This document shows positions 1 through 7,163 of a stretch of 61,635 nt of DNA, piece after piece. Under the pieces are notes generated by a model, which had not been told where the DNA came from, searched no databases, and saw nothing but the letters and a program-made list of their open reading frames with translations. The DNA is taken from assembly GCF_001884105.1 (NCBI RefSeq), contig NZ_MACI01000031.1, forward strand, positions 1 to 61,635, read 5' to 3'. Numbering within the stretch: position 1 is the first letter of the stretch; each line of letters begins with the position of its first letter. The DNA comes from Bacillus luti (GTDB lineage Bacteria; Bacillota; Bacilli; Bacillales; Bacillaceae_G). A program made the translations under genes and the position numbers.

Positions 1-455
1 ATGTTTGGCTACGCCAAACCGAAATTTATCTCCCACCTGCCGCTAGACTATCGTCTTTCACACGCCTGAGGAAGGAGACTTCTTTCGGGTAATACGTTAA
101 AATTAGACCCAGTTTTGAGGATGTAAATAATAATCCACCCGTTGATTATATTATTTTAAGGGTGAAAATGCATTAATTAAAAATTCAATAAAAGAAGATC
201 GAACTAGATAGTCTTTCTAGATTGATCTTCTTATTTTATATTCCCCTTCACTGCAACTCATTGCAATATGTCTACTTCTGTGACACATTACACAATTGTA
301 CAGAGATAATGAAGTAATATGAAAAATAATATAAAGATTTTAATTTAATCCTATATATTTTTTATAAATTCTAAAAGTAAATCCCTTATTTTTGGTATGA
401 TTGACAGAGATTATTTAATTTCTTATGAATATTCTTGAAAAGGGAGTCATGCTGT
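1..455. other. Gene-free left edge with structured segments
   Basis: No convincing open reading frame is present. Positions 3-19 form a perfect 7-bp hairpin (GTTTGGC, loop TAC, GCCAAAC). The next 80 bases are less AT-rich than the surroundings and contain a second small fold near 70-90, which could be the edge of an element lying mostly outside the window. I could not identify it. The remainder, up to the first gene, is AT-rich and carries one terminator-like hairpin at 192-232. Confidence 0.4.
192..232. terminator. Terminator-like hairpin
   Basis: The arms aagaagatc and gatcttctt enclose a further ctaga/tctag pairing, followed by attttat on the + strand. No gene ending just upstream is visible in the window, so the transcript it would stop is unknown. 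Confidence 0.4.
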
Positions 456-761
456 ATGAAATCAATAAATGTAAATGGGAATATATATCATATTGAATCT
501 GTTCCTTTTGAAGATAAGAGTGAGCAGGATGAAGAGGGATACTACGAATATTTTTACAAAGGAGTCAATTTATCGTTTTACTCGGACAAAGAAATAATTA
601 AAGCCCGAATTTATGACGAGGAAGAAATAATATATTTCTTAAAAAATCCATCTCTTGCTTTTGGTAAAGATTTTGAAGCTATAAAAGTATATATAATTAA
701 AGAATATGATGTAAATAAATTTAAAATTCCAGGTGAAAAAAAAGCCTATATAGAATTATAG
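456..761 (+). CDS. Hypothetical small acidic protein, 101 aa
   Basis: I do not recognise a family. The product is a soluble, acidic, aromatic-rich protein with no signal peptide or membrane segment. It begins MKSINVNGNIYHIES and ends KAYIEL. The ATG at 456 is chosen because aagggag lies about 10 bases upstream; a TTG at 435 has no such site. The last seven codons form the left arm of a perfect palindrome that probably ends its transcript. Its place at the head of a run of immunity-type genes suggests a similar accessory role, but that is inference from context only. Confidence 0.6.
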   Translation: MKSINVNGNIYHIESVPFEDKSEQDEEGYYEYFYKGVNLSFYSDKEIIKARIYDEEEIIYFLKNPSLAFGKDFEAIKVYIIKEYDVNKFKIPGEKKAYIEL

Positions 762-782
762 CTATAATTCTATATAGGCTTT
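741..782. terminator. Perfect 42-nt palindrome overlapping the end of the 456-761 gene
   Basis: Bases 741-761 are the exact reverse complement of 762-782, with the TAG stop codon as the last three bases of the left arm. An A-run precedes it and the right arm ends in TTT, so it can fold as a strong hairpin on either strand and is best read as a bidirectional intrinsic terminator. Confidence 0.75.
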
Positions 783-785
783 ACC

Positions 786-1673
786 ATGACCAATTATAAT
801 AAAACAGGAAAACTCACAAAGTACTTATGCCTGTGGGTGATGAAAGGAATGTATTCGAAATTGAGTAAATCAAGTGAAATAAGTAGATTTGAAAATAGAT
901 TCTCAGAAAATGTGATTGAAATAGCAGCTGTCACAGGGGCATTAGGAATCGGTGCATCAAAAGGCGGTGACAACATTTTGTGGACTGCGTCAATTGATTT
1001 GATTGCGTGGAAAGACTTACATAACAATGAAACGATTACAAAAGAAGACATACGACTCGCATGGTTGGTTGATGATGCAGAATGGAGAAAATCAAAAGAC
1101 ATTTTGACAGCAAATACAGTTGTAACATTACAGGTGCGCAAGTCAGAAAATTCATTGATGCTTGTTAAGGTTTTGGAAACATCATATAAAGATGATGAGT
1201 TGGAAATCATCTTACAAGATGCAATGAAACCACTTTTTTATCATGATGAGATGTTGGGTGAGTTTGAACTTGATAAAAGAGTGAAAACTTTTGAAAAGAG
1301 AATATCTTGGGCTGGTGAAGAATGTCATTTATATTTTGATTGGAGTGAAGACAAACATATGATGAAGTCTGCACTGGAAACAGCACATGCACTTTTCAAA
1401 GAGCAAGATGAATGGAAAATGAAAATGAAAATGTACGCTGCAAAAGAACTGGTAGAGTTAGCAAATGAATGGCTACAAGATGATGATGAAGCAGAAATCG
1501 ACGAAATTACAAAAGAAATGTTCATTAATTCCATCACATTAAGCAGCTTAAGCGTTTATTCAGAAGGTGATTTTGAAATGTTCTTTTCGGATGGAGATAT
1601 ATTTTGGGGACATTCTATCATTGTAAGCGGAAATATTCATGAGGGGCTCTCTTCGGCTGAGATTGCAGGATAA
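786..1673 (+). CDS. DUF2262-type protein, up to 295 aa
   Basis: The C-terminal half, from about residue 155, resembles the DUF2262 family of cytosolic proteins of unknown function, ending in an FW-x-H-SIIVSGNI stretch and SAEIAG. There is no signal peptide or membrane segment. The ATG at 786 lies only four bases after a strong terminator and has no ribosome binding site, so translation probably starts further in: ATG 840, ATG 849, or TTG 861, the last about 12 bases after aaagga. It sits beside SUKH and Imm-family genes, which fits an accessory immunity-type cluster. Family call moderate; function unknown. Confidence 0.65.
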   Translation: MTNYNKTGKLTKYLCLWVMKGMYSKLSKSSEISRFENRFSENVIEIAAVTGALGIGASKGGDNILWTASIDLIAWKDLHNNETITKEDIRLAWLVDDAEWRKSKDILTANTVVTLQVRKSENSLMLVKVLETSYKDDELEIILQDAMKPLFYHDEMLGEFELDKRVKTFEKRISWAGEECHLYFDWSEDKHMMKSALETAHALFKEQDEWKMKMKMYAAKELVELANEWLQDDDEAEIDEITKEMFINSITLSSLSVYSEGDFEMFFSDGDIFWGHSIIVSGNIHEGLSSAEIAG

Positions 1674-1757
1674 AGTGAAACGTCCATCAGTGGGGATTTT
1701 TCTTCTCGCCTATCTCTTCTTTTATTAAGTGAGGACTCCAAACCTCTTTAATAATTA

Positions 1758-1970
1758 ATGAAATTTAAGGTTTACATATACGGTGGAACTTGCATAGATG
1801 TTTTAAATAATCTCTTAGAATCTGATATGGATACGTTACTTGATAGTTGGCTATCTACAATGAAATATTTAGAACCAGCACAAGCAATGGCTATACCAAG
1901 TTTTGATGAGGATCGGAGGGGTGTATCCTTTTCTCCAAATGTTTCTTGGAAGGATTATCTGAAAAGTTAA
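1758..1970 (+). CDS. Short ORF, possible gene remnant, 70 aa
   Basis: The ORF begins MKFKVYIYGGTCIDVLNN and ends SWKDYLKS. There is no clear ribosome binding site before the ATG, and I recognise no family. The N-terminus looks as if it starts inside a fold, so it may be the surviving piece of a longer immunity-type gene. The 100 bases after its stop contain no other open frame before the next gene. Low confidence that it is expressed. Confidence 0.3.
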   Translation: MKFKVYIYGGTCIDVLNNLLESDMDTLLDSWLSTMKYLEPAQAMAIPSFDEDRRGVSFSPNVSWKDYLKS

Positions 1971-2073
1971 AAGGAACGAGGTCGTAATTAGACTGGAATT
2001 TACATAAAAGCTCAGATGATGCAATTAGTTATTTCGGATAAACGTGATGTGATTTGTTAGGAGGTGAAGTTAA

Positions 2074-2565
2074 ATGAGAAATGACTTAACATGGCCAGTA
2101 CCGGATGAGCCAGTTTCAGCAGAATATATAAACAATGTGGGAAAAGAGATAGGGTATATATTTCCAAGTGACTATGTAGAATGTGCTACAAATAATAATG
2201 GTTCAGCTGTATTACCTTATAAATTTGAAATAGATACGATAACAAAGGTATTTGGAACTTTACTTTCTTATGATGTAGATAGTAGTGAATATATCGTTAA
2301 AGTATATAACCAGTATATTGCTACTCTGCCAAATGAATTGGTGCCATTCGCATTTGATCCAGCAGGAAATTTAATTTGCTTTGATTATAAAAATCATAAA
2401 GAAGATCCAATTGTCGTCTTTTGGGAACATGAGGGAGCATGGGAAAAGGAAACATTGATGGAAAGTGAAGGGATTACGGCTGAGGAGGCAGAGGAAGTAG
2501 CGAGAGAAAATGTATTTTTTGTGGCTAATCATTTTACGGAGTTTTTAAATAAGTTACATGATTAA
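2074..2565 (+). CDS. SMI1/KNR4 (SUKH-1) family immunity-type protein, 163 aa
   Basis: The sequence has the SUKH-1 layout. An N-terminal segment ends in the usual FPSDYVE turn near residue 30, an N-rich NNNGS loop follows, and a central strand reads PFAFDPAGNLICFDY at about 90-104, then a helical C-terminus ending in a FxNKL helix. SUKH proteins commonly neutralise nuclease-type polymorphic toxins in the cytoplasm. A good aggaggtg ribosome binding site lies 5-10 bases before the ATG. It is one of three different SUKH clades within 2.7 kb here, and no partner toxin is visible. Family call is confident; the target is unknown. Confidence 0.88.
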   Translation: MRNDLTWPVPDEPVSAEYINNVGKEIGYIFPSDYVECATNNNGSAVLPYKFEIDTITKVFGTLLSYDVDSSEYIVKVYNQYIATLPNELVPFAFDPAGNLICFDYKNHKEDPIVVFWEHEGAWEKETLMESEGITAEEAEEVARENVFFVANHFTEFLNKLHD

Positions 2566-2623
2566 TAATATTATTCATATGAAATGGTTCGTATAAATGT
2601 AAGCAGCAATAAAAGGAGAGAGA

Positions 2624-3415
2624 ATGATGGACTTAGAGCGTTTGAAAAAAGATATTTGGTATGGAGAAATTTCTAAACATACAATTGAAAATCTTAAGTC
2701 TAACCTAAGAGATAGTGCAACAGAGAAAGAATCCTTTATTTTAATTAATGAATTGTTAAAGCTTGGTGATTTCTCTGTAAAGGGGTTACTAATCGAACTT
2801 ATGAATAGTACTCGAGATGAGCTTGTTTTGAATTTATGTACTAGACTATTTTGCTCAGTAGCTACTCACGATGATTTATTAGAAACGAATAATTTGAAAT
2901 TCCTTTCAAGTGCTTCAGAGGATGGAGTTCATAATTTTGTAGTAAGTGCTGGTGAAACTCTTTCATATCATGTAGTACCATATCTTTTAGCATTACTAGA
3001 AGAGTGGGAAGATACCTTTGTTGAAAAAGCTATTAGAAATGAGCTTTCATGGATGCTTGGAATTGAGGACGAGTATTATGAAGTATCGTTAGAAGAATTT
3101 AATGAAGCTTATTCTGGTTTTATCGAAAATAATGATACGCAAGAATATTATTATCATAATAGACTATCTTTTCCTGGAGACTTGGCAAAGGAGTTAGTGT
3201 CGGAAGTTATGAGTTCTTTAAGAGATAGAACTACTTATAATGTTGTTACTATACCTTCCGTTTTATCAATTTGGAGTGGAATCAAATGTCCAATTCAATA
3301 CGATACGATTATAACAAATGAAAAAAATAGAGAGTTGATGTCATATATTGATGTTTTAACAAAGAAAGAATGGAAGATTGGTAAAAAGTATTTTTATGGA
3401 CGTGTAGTCGTATAA
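2624..3415 (+). CDS. Imm47-like helical immunity-type protein, 263 aa
   Basis: The product is an all-helical, HEAT-like acidic protein. The N-terminal 130 residues read as paired helices (LERLKKDIWYGEIS, then FILINELLKLGDFSVKGLL), and a segment with SLRDRT follows near residue 200. The arrangement recalls the Imm47 family of predicted immunity proteins found in Bacillus, though I cannot run a profile search. The start is ATG ATG directly after aaaggagag. It is flanked on both sides by SUKH genes in the same direction. No signal peptide or membrane segment. Moderate confidence in the family, high that it is a real gene. Confidence 0.7.
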   Translation: MMDLERLKKDIWYGEISKHTIENLKSNLRDSATEKESFILINELLKLGDFSVKGLLIELMNSTRDELVLNLCTRLFCSVATHDDLLETNNLKFLSSASEDGVHNFVVSAGETLSYHVVPYLLALLEEWEDTFVEKAIRNELSWMLGIEDEYYEVSLEEFNEAYSGFIENNDTQEYYYHNRLSFPGDLAKELVSEVMSSLRDRTTYNVVTIPSVLSIWSGIKCPIQYDTIITNEKNRELMSYIDVLTKKEWKIGKKYFYGRVVV

Positions 3416-3589
3416 GAAAACGATATATGTGATGAATATAAAACATTCTATGGCACCCTGCTAAGGAGTGATTTTTACTATAATGGAAAGCTTTAATGGA
3501 TGGTATGTTTTATGGAGGAAAATAAAAAACAACTAGTAGCTCAACTAAATGTAAAAAGATATAAACACATCAAGAAGGTGAAAAAATGA
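3416..3589 (+). pseudogene. Decayed coding fragments before the SUKH-4 gene
   Basis: Two short overlapping frames occur here. One starts at the ATG after aaggag near 3483 and reads MESFNGWYVLW before a stop. The other runs 3512-3589 and reads MEENKKQLVAQLNVKRYKH, ending across the start codon of the next gene. Both look like pieces of coding sequence rather than intact genes, and may be remnants of a toxin tail or of an immunity gene. This is inference from their peptide-like composition only. Confidence 0.25.
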
Positions 3590-4137
3590 TACTACCAGAG
3601 GAGTTTCGAGAGAAATGGGATGTTAATAAAGATGGCCCACTTATTACATTTCATGAAAAAGAATTAATGGACAAAAACTTTTCAGATGAAGTGAAACGAT
3701 TTTTGTCTATAGGAGGCTTACCGGAAACACCGTCACCGTATTTAGAATTTACTTCATCTCAGTCTTGTGTAAGGTCTATTATAAATGTATTTCATATGCC
3801 AGAAGAGTTTCGAAAATATTTGTATTTAGGAACAACAAGTTCTGGAGATCCAATTTGTATAATTGAAAAACAAGAAAATGTAGTATTTCTAAATAATAGT
3901 GATGAGTATAAAGAAGTGTTTATGAATTCTTCTATACATCAATTTGCAGAATGTTTATTAGTATATTCAAAAATGATCGATAAGGCAGTAGAGATAAATG
4001 GTGAGGATGCCTTTATCGATAATAATATACCAGAGTGTACAATAAGTTGGTTGAAGGAAGAATTGAAAAAAATTGATGATAAGTGTATGGAAAAGGGTTC
4101 TTTTTGGTTGATTGAAATTGAGAGCTTATATGAATAA
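3586..4137 (+). CDS. SUKH-4 family immunity-type protein, 183 aa
   Basis: The family signature is clear. An RFLSIGGLPETPSPYLEF segment lies near residues 38-55, the YLYLGTTSSGDPICI strand-loop-strand near 80-94, and a helix with HQFAECLLVY near 118-128. SUKH-4 proteins are predicted cytoplasmic immunity proteins for polymorphic toxins. The ATG follows aagaaggtg at normal spacing. The downstream Syd-like gene follows directly. No toxin gene is adjacent, so it is an orphan immunity gene in this window. Confidence 0.85.
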   Translation: MILPEEFREKWDVNKDGPLITFHEKELMDKNFSDEVKRFLSIGGLPETPSPYLEFTSSQSCVRSIINVFHMPEEFRKYLYLGTTSSGDPICIIEKQENVVFLNNSDEYKEVFMNSSIHQFAECLLVYSKMIDKAVEINGEDAFIDNNIPECTISWLKEELKKIDDKCMEKGSFWLIEIESLYE

Positions 4138-4188
4138 TTGAAAGTGAAAAAGAAAATGTATGGTGCATGGAAGAGGAGTATGGTGATA

Positions 4189-4713
4189 GTGAAGAATGCT
4201 ATGAGTACATATTTTAAAGTAAGAAAAGAATATTTTGATAGAGGTTTGAATTTCTTATTTAAAACACCATATAACGAAAAAGTTGATTTTGTTATATATC
4301 AAGGTGAAATAGAGGAAGATGAAATTTCATGGAAACCGGTTGAGAAATATTTTAAAACTGATTTAACAATACTTGAGGAGCGGTTCGGAATTAAGTTTCA
4401 TGATTCAGTTCATCACTATTTTAACTCATATTGGTTTGCTGATTTGGATGGGTTTTTCGGTGACCATTATATTAGTTTAGAGGCTGTATTACCCAATATA
4501 GAGTTGGATTCTTTCAAAGAGAAGTTAGAAGGGTATGAAAAAAATCATCGTAAGCTAGATAAGATTCCTATAGGAGTAGAAGGAAATGGTTTACTAGTTG
4601 TTTTAAATAATGTAAGTGGCAAAGTCGAATTGGAGGATTTCGAACGTGGGTTGTTTATAGAGGTTTCGAATAGTTTAAATGAGTTGATTTCTAGTTTGAG
4701 ATTACAAAAATAG
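4189..4713 (+). CDS. Syd-like / SUKH-2 protein, about 174 aa
   Basis: The sequence matches the Syd/SUKH-2 layout: a WKPVEKYFK segment, then LTILEERFGIKFH and HHYFNSYWFADLDG. The SYW-x-A-D-L motif is typical of SecY-interacting protein Syd and of SUKH-2 immunity proteins. In this context an immunity role is more likely than a SecY role. The open frame reaches back to TTG 4138, immediately after the previous stop, but aagaggag at 4171-4178 favours GTG 4183, GTG 4189 or ATG 4201; ATG 4180 is too close. The start is therefore uncertain by a few codons. Confidence 0.75.
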   Translation: MKNAMSTYFKVRKEYFDRGLNFLFKTPYNEKVDFVIYQGEIEEDEISWKPVEKYFKTDLTILEERFGIKFHDSVHHYFNSYWFADLDGFFGDHYISLEAVLPNIELDSFKEKLEGYEKNHRKLDKIPIGVEGNGLLVVLNNVSGKVELEDFERGLFIEVSNSLNELISSLRLQK

Positions 4714-4766
4714 TAAAGTGAAGAATGTTTATATGAATTATAGACTGGATAGAGGGGCGTGGGAAA

Positions 4767-5156
4767 GTGAAATATAGTGGAATGGTTTCAGTTTGGTTTG
4801 GAATTTCTAAATCACTCCAAAATCTTGAGGAGTATGTCGATATAGATTACACGATAGATGGTGATTCAGTTCATTCAAAGTTTGGGACGAGCTTTGAATT
4901 CGGTTATTATGATGAAGATAATATTGAAATTTGTTTTTATGAGAATAATAAAAGGGACGTTGAACATATTTTAAGTGATTTTTCTTATAGTGAACGAATT
5001 ATTCCTAAAATAAAAAAGCTAATAAATGGAGATAGTTTAGCGAAAGATATTAACTTTGCTATTGTTCTTTATGATTTTAAATATAATGAAGTAAAAAGAG
5101 AAGATATGTTTGATGGTTTAGAGGTTACATTTATTGGTTCTATGCCATACAGGTAG
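4767..5156 (+). CDS. Imm22 family immunity-type protein, 129 aa
   Basis: The N-terminus carries the Imm22 pattern VSVWFGISKSLQNLEEYVDIDY, in which a V-S-x-W-x-G strand is followed by an E-E-Y helix cap, and then a GYYDEDNIE strand at about 47-55. Imm22 members are small cytoplasmic proteins predicted to block polymorphic toxins. The GTG start follows agagggg by about 10 bases. It is in the same direction as the SUKH genes and a degenerate stretch lies downstream. Family call fairly confident, target unknown. Confidence 0.8.
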   Translation: MKYSGMVSVWFGISKSLQNLEEYVDIDYTIDGDSVHSKFGTSFEFGYYDEDNIEICFYENNKRDVEHILSDFSYSERIIPKIKKLINGDSLAKDINFAIVLYDFKYNEVKREDMFDGLEVTFIGSMPYR

Positions 5157-5376
5157 GTTGTACGGAGTTGCTAATTTGTACTATAAGCATTTCTATGAAG
5201 AGATCAAATACAAGGTAATTGAAGTAGGTTATCAGGATATTACTTTTTAATTTCAATACGTTTCAATAAACGTCTGTATATTACTTTGAAAATAAAATAG
5301 CTGATTCACTGATGGAATTTACGATAAAGGTCTATCGGGACAGTGGATATTTTGAAGATGAAAAAAAGAAAGGATA
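5157..5376 (+). pseudogene. Degenerate coding fragments between Imm22 and Imm30 genes
   Basis: A frame from about 5160 reads LYGVANLYYKHFYEEIKYK and stops at 5250. A second, from ATG 5315, reads MEFTIKVYRDSGYFEDEKKKG and stops at 5376, overlapping the ribosome binding site of the next gene. Neither makes a whole protein. They look like the ends of one or two decayed genes of the same immunity-type cluster. Identity not established. Confidence 0.3.
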
Positions 5377-5383
5377 ATCTCTT

Positions 5384-5845
5384 TTGGATACTAAAGAACA
5401 TTTAAATCGATTATATGATAACCGTTTGTTAGAAAATGAAAATGAGATAAAAGAGTTTAATGAGTCATGCATACGAGTGATTGAGTGTAACGATGTTTCT
5501 ATTATTCCAGATTTATGTTTAGTCTTTGATGATGATACTGAACAACCTGAAGTTATGTTTAGTTTGATTCATGGGATAGAGGGCTTATATGAAAATCATA
5601 TAGAAGAGGGATTGAAATGTATTGCTACAGCTGCTCCCTCGATGATGAGCGGCGCTAAAGACTGGATAGAGATTATACATTACAGAATACTTAATAATCC
5701 CCAAATAAGAACGGTGTATGCAAAAGTACTTTCGCAATTTGATTTATCCATTACGAGTAGCATTAAAGAACTATTATTGGAAATAAAAAATGAAGATACT
5801 GATATGTTTAGTGAATCTGTTAATGAGGTTATTGAGTTTATCTAA
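5384..5845 (+). CDS. Imm30 family immunity-type protein, 153 aa
   Basis: The helical sequence has the Imm30 features: EVMFSLIHGIEGLYENH at about 60-76, a following helix, an AAPSMMSGAKDWIEII segment, and HYRILNNPQIRTVY at about 103-116. Members are predicted cytoplasmic immunity proteins. The start is TTG at 5384, nine bases after agaaagga. It closes the left accessory cluster; the next gene faces the other way behind a terminator. No cognate toxin is visible. Confidence 0.8.
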   Translation: MDTKEHLNRLYDNRLLENENEIKEFNESCIRVIECNDVSIIPDLCLVFDDDTEQPEVMFSLIHGIEGLYENHIEEGLKCIATAAPSMMSGAKDWIEIIHYRILNNPQIRTVYAKVLSQFDLSITSSIKELLLEIKNEDTDMFSESVNEVIEFI

Positions 5846-5862
5846 TAGTTAAATAACGAAAA

Positions 5863-5890
5863 AGGTGTCAATCTTTCTCGAATTGACACC
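5863..5890 (-). terminator. Terminator of the DNA alkylation repair gene
   Basis: The arms ggtgtcaat and attgacacc enclose a 9-base loop. On the minus strand the hairpin is followed by TTTTT, so it serves the minus-strand gene ending at 5906. Confidence 0.8.
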
Positions 5891-5905
5891 CCGATACGAA
5901 TCTGA

Positions 5906-6613
5906 TTAACACCTTACATATTTACGCTTAAAACCAAGTCTGCCTCTATCAAGTTCTTTCTGGATACTTTCGGAAGCATTTAACAAACTGCTTTTTTTCT
6001 TATCACGTTTCACTTCAACTATACCAACTTCTTTTGCAGTCTCGACTGCTTTTTCATGTAGTGGTACATATGAAATTGCCACAGTGTTTAGGAAGTTATT
6101 CATAGCGGATTTTGTTCGTTCTGGTGAATCATGAATTGTATTTTTCACCATTTCAAGCATATCGGAAATTTTGCTTTCGGAAAATTCATTGTCTTTACGA
6201 TTTCCTAAAAGCCAACAGTAGCAACTCCAGCCCGCAGACATTCTAAGCTCGTCCCCACTTGCAATCCATTTATCAGCAACATCTTGTGCAATATTTGACT
6301 CCGATAAAGTTACTGCCACCACATAATCGGATAGCATATAAAAATACGCTCCGTCTATCCAGCGATCAAAATCAGACTCACTCATAGCTTTTGGATCCGC
6401 AATAATACCTGCAAAGTACATAGCATCGTAGTTGCCAGTGGCATACAGTTCCTCGGCTAACTCTTGATTTATTTTTATTTTCTTAGCAATTGGTTTCATA
6501 GCGCCTGTAGCTACGCCGAAAACTGGCTCGTGTGCACCGTTAGATATGTATATTTTTTTCGTGCGTTCCTTACCGAGAGCTTCAAGCTCTTGCATAACTG
6601 TTTTAAAGTCCAT
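5906..6613 (-). CDS. DNA alkylation repair protein, AlkD-like HEAT-repeat family, 235 aa
   Basis: The protein matches the DNA alkylation repair family, made of ALK/HEAT-like helical pairs that hold damaged DNA and remove N3- or N7-alkylated purines. Visible segments are GVATGAMKPIAKKIK at about 33-47, ELAEELYATGNYDAMYFAGII at about 51-71, and MSAGWSCYCWLLGNR near 125-139, followed by a helix before a Lys-rich tail. The family form with this N-terminus is less studied than B. cereus AlkD itself, so activity is not certain. The ATG follows aaggaagg. It is a single gene on the minus strand with its own terminator. Confidence 0.82.
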   Translation of the reverse strand: MDFKTVMQELEALGKERTKKIYISNGAHEPVFGVATGAMKPIAKKIKINQELAEELYATGNYDAMYFAGIIADPKAMSESDFDRWIDGAYFYMLSDYVVAVTLSESNIAQDVADKWIASGDELRMSAGWSCYCWLLGNRKDNEFSESKISDMLEMVKNTIHDSPERTKSAMNNFLNTVAISYVPLHEKAVETAKEVGIVEVKRDKKKSSLLNASESIQKELDRGRLGFKRKYVRC

Positions 6614-7163
6614 AGCTGTGCACTTCCTTCCTTAATATAAGAACCTTTTTAAGTCTTGTATACTTCTCAATGTTAATACTAATTGTATTCTGTAGGTATG
6701 TCTACTTTCTAAAGTTCATCGAAACCTAGACTGATTTATGAAACAGCATAAAGGTTCTTCTTGTTGAAAAATCAATAAAAGGTGTCGTCATTTATTTTTT
6801 GAGAATTAGTAGAGTAAAAGAGAAAGATTTACTTTTTTATAATAGTTTTTGGATCGAATATACAGTAAAAGTAATAATGAGGAAAGATGTGACATTTTAA
6901 ATTATAAGGTGAATATTTAGTGGCTGAAAGTGTTTTTGACGGCATTTGTAATTGATTGTAGAATAATGCTTGTTAAAGAGTTTTGTAGAAATTTAGCTTA
7001 AAAAAACTATGATTTTTCTGCTGGGGATAGAATGGAATTATTTATAAAAAGGATGGAATAGACATGCCTTTTTACATAGTAGATTCGTAGTACTTGAATA
7101 CTAAAGAGAAAATAAAGGGAGGTTGGAATATTTACACGAAATGTGTAAGTATTTAATACTGCA
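6614..7163. other. 550-bp divergent intergenic region, no gene seen
   Basis: This AT-rich stretch separates the minus-strand repair gene from the plus-strand amidase gene and should hold both promoters. A gggagg motif near 7117 is followed only by a very short frame that stops before the amidase start. I see no longer frame, repeat or strong hairpin. Confidence 0.5.
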
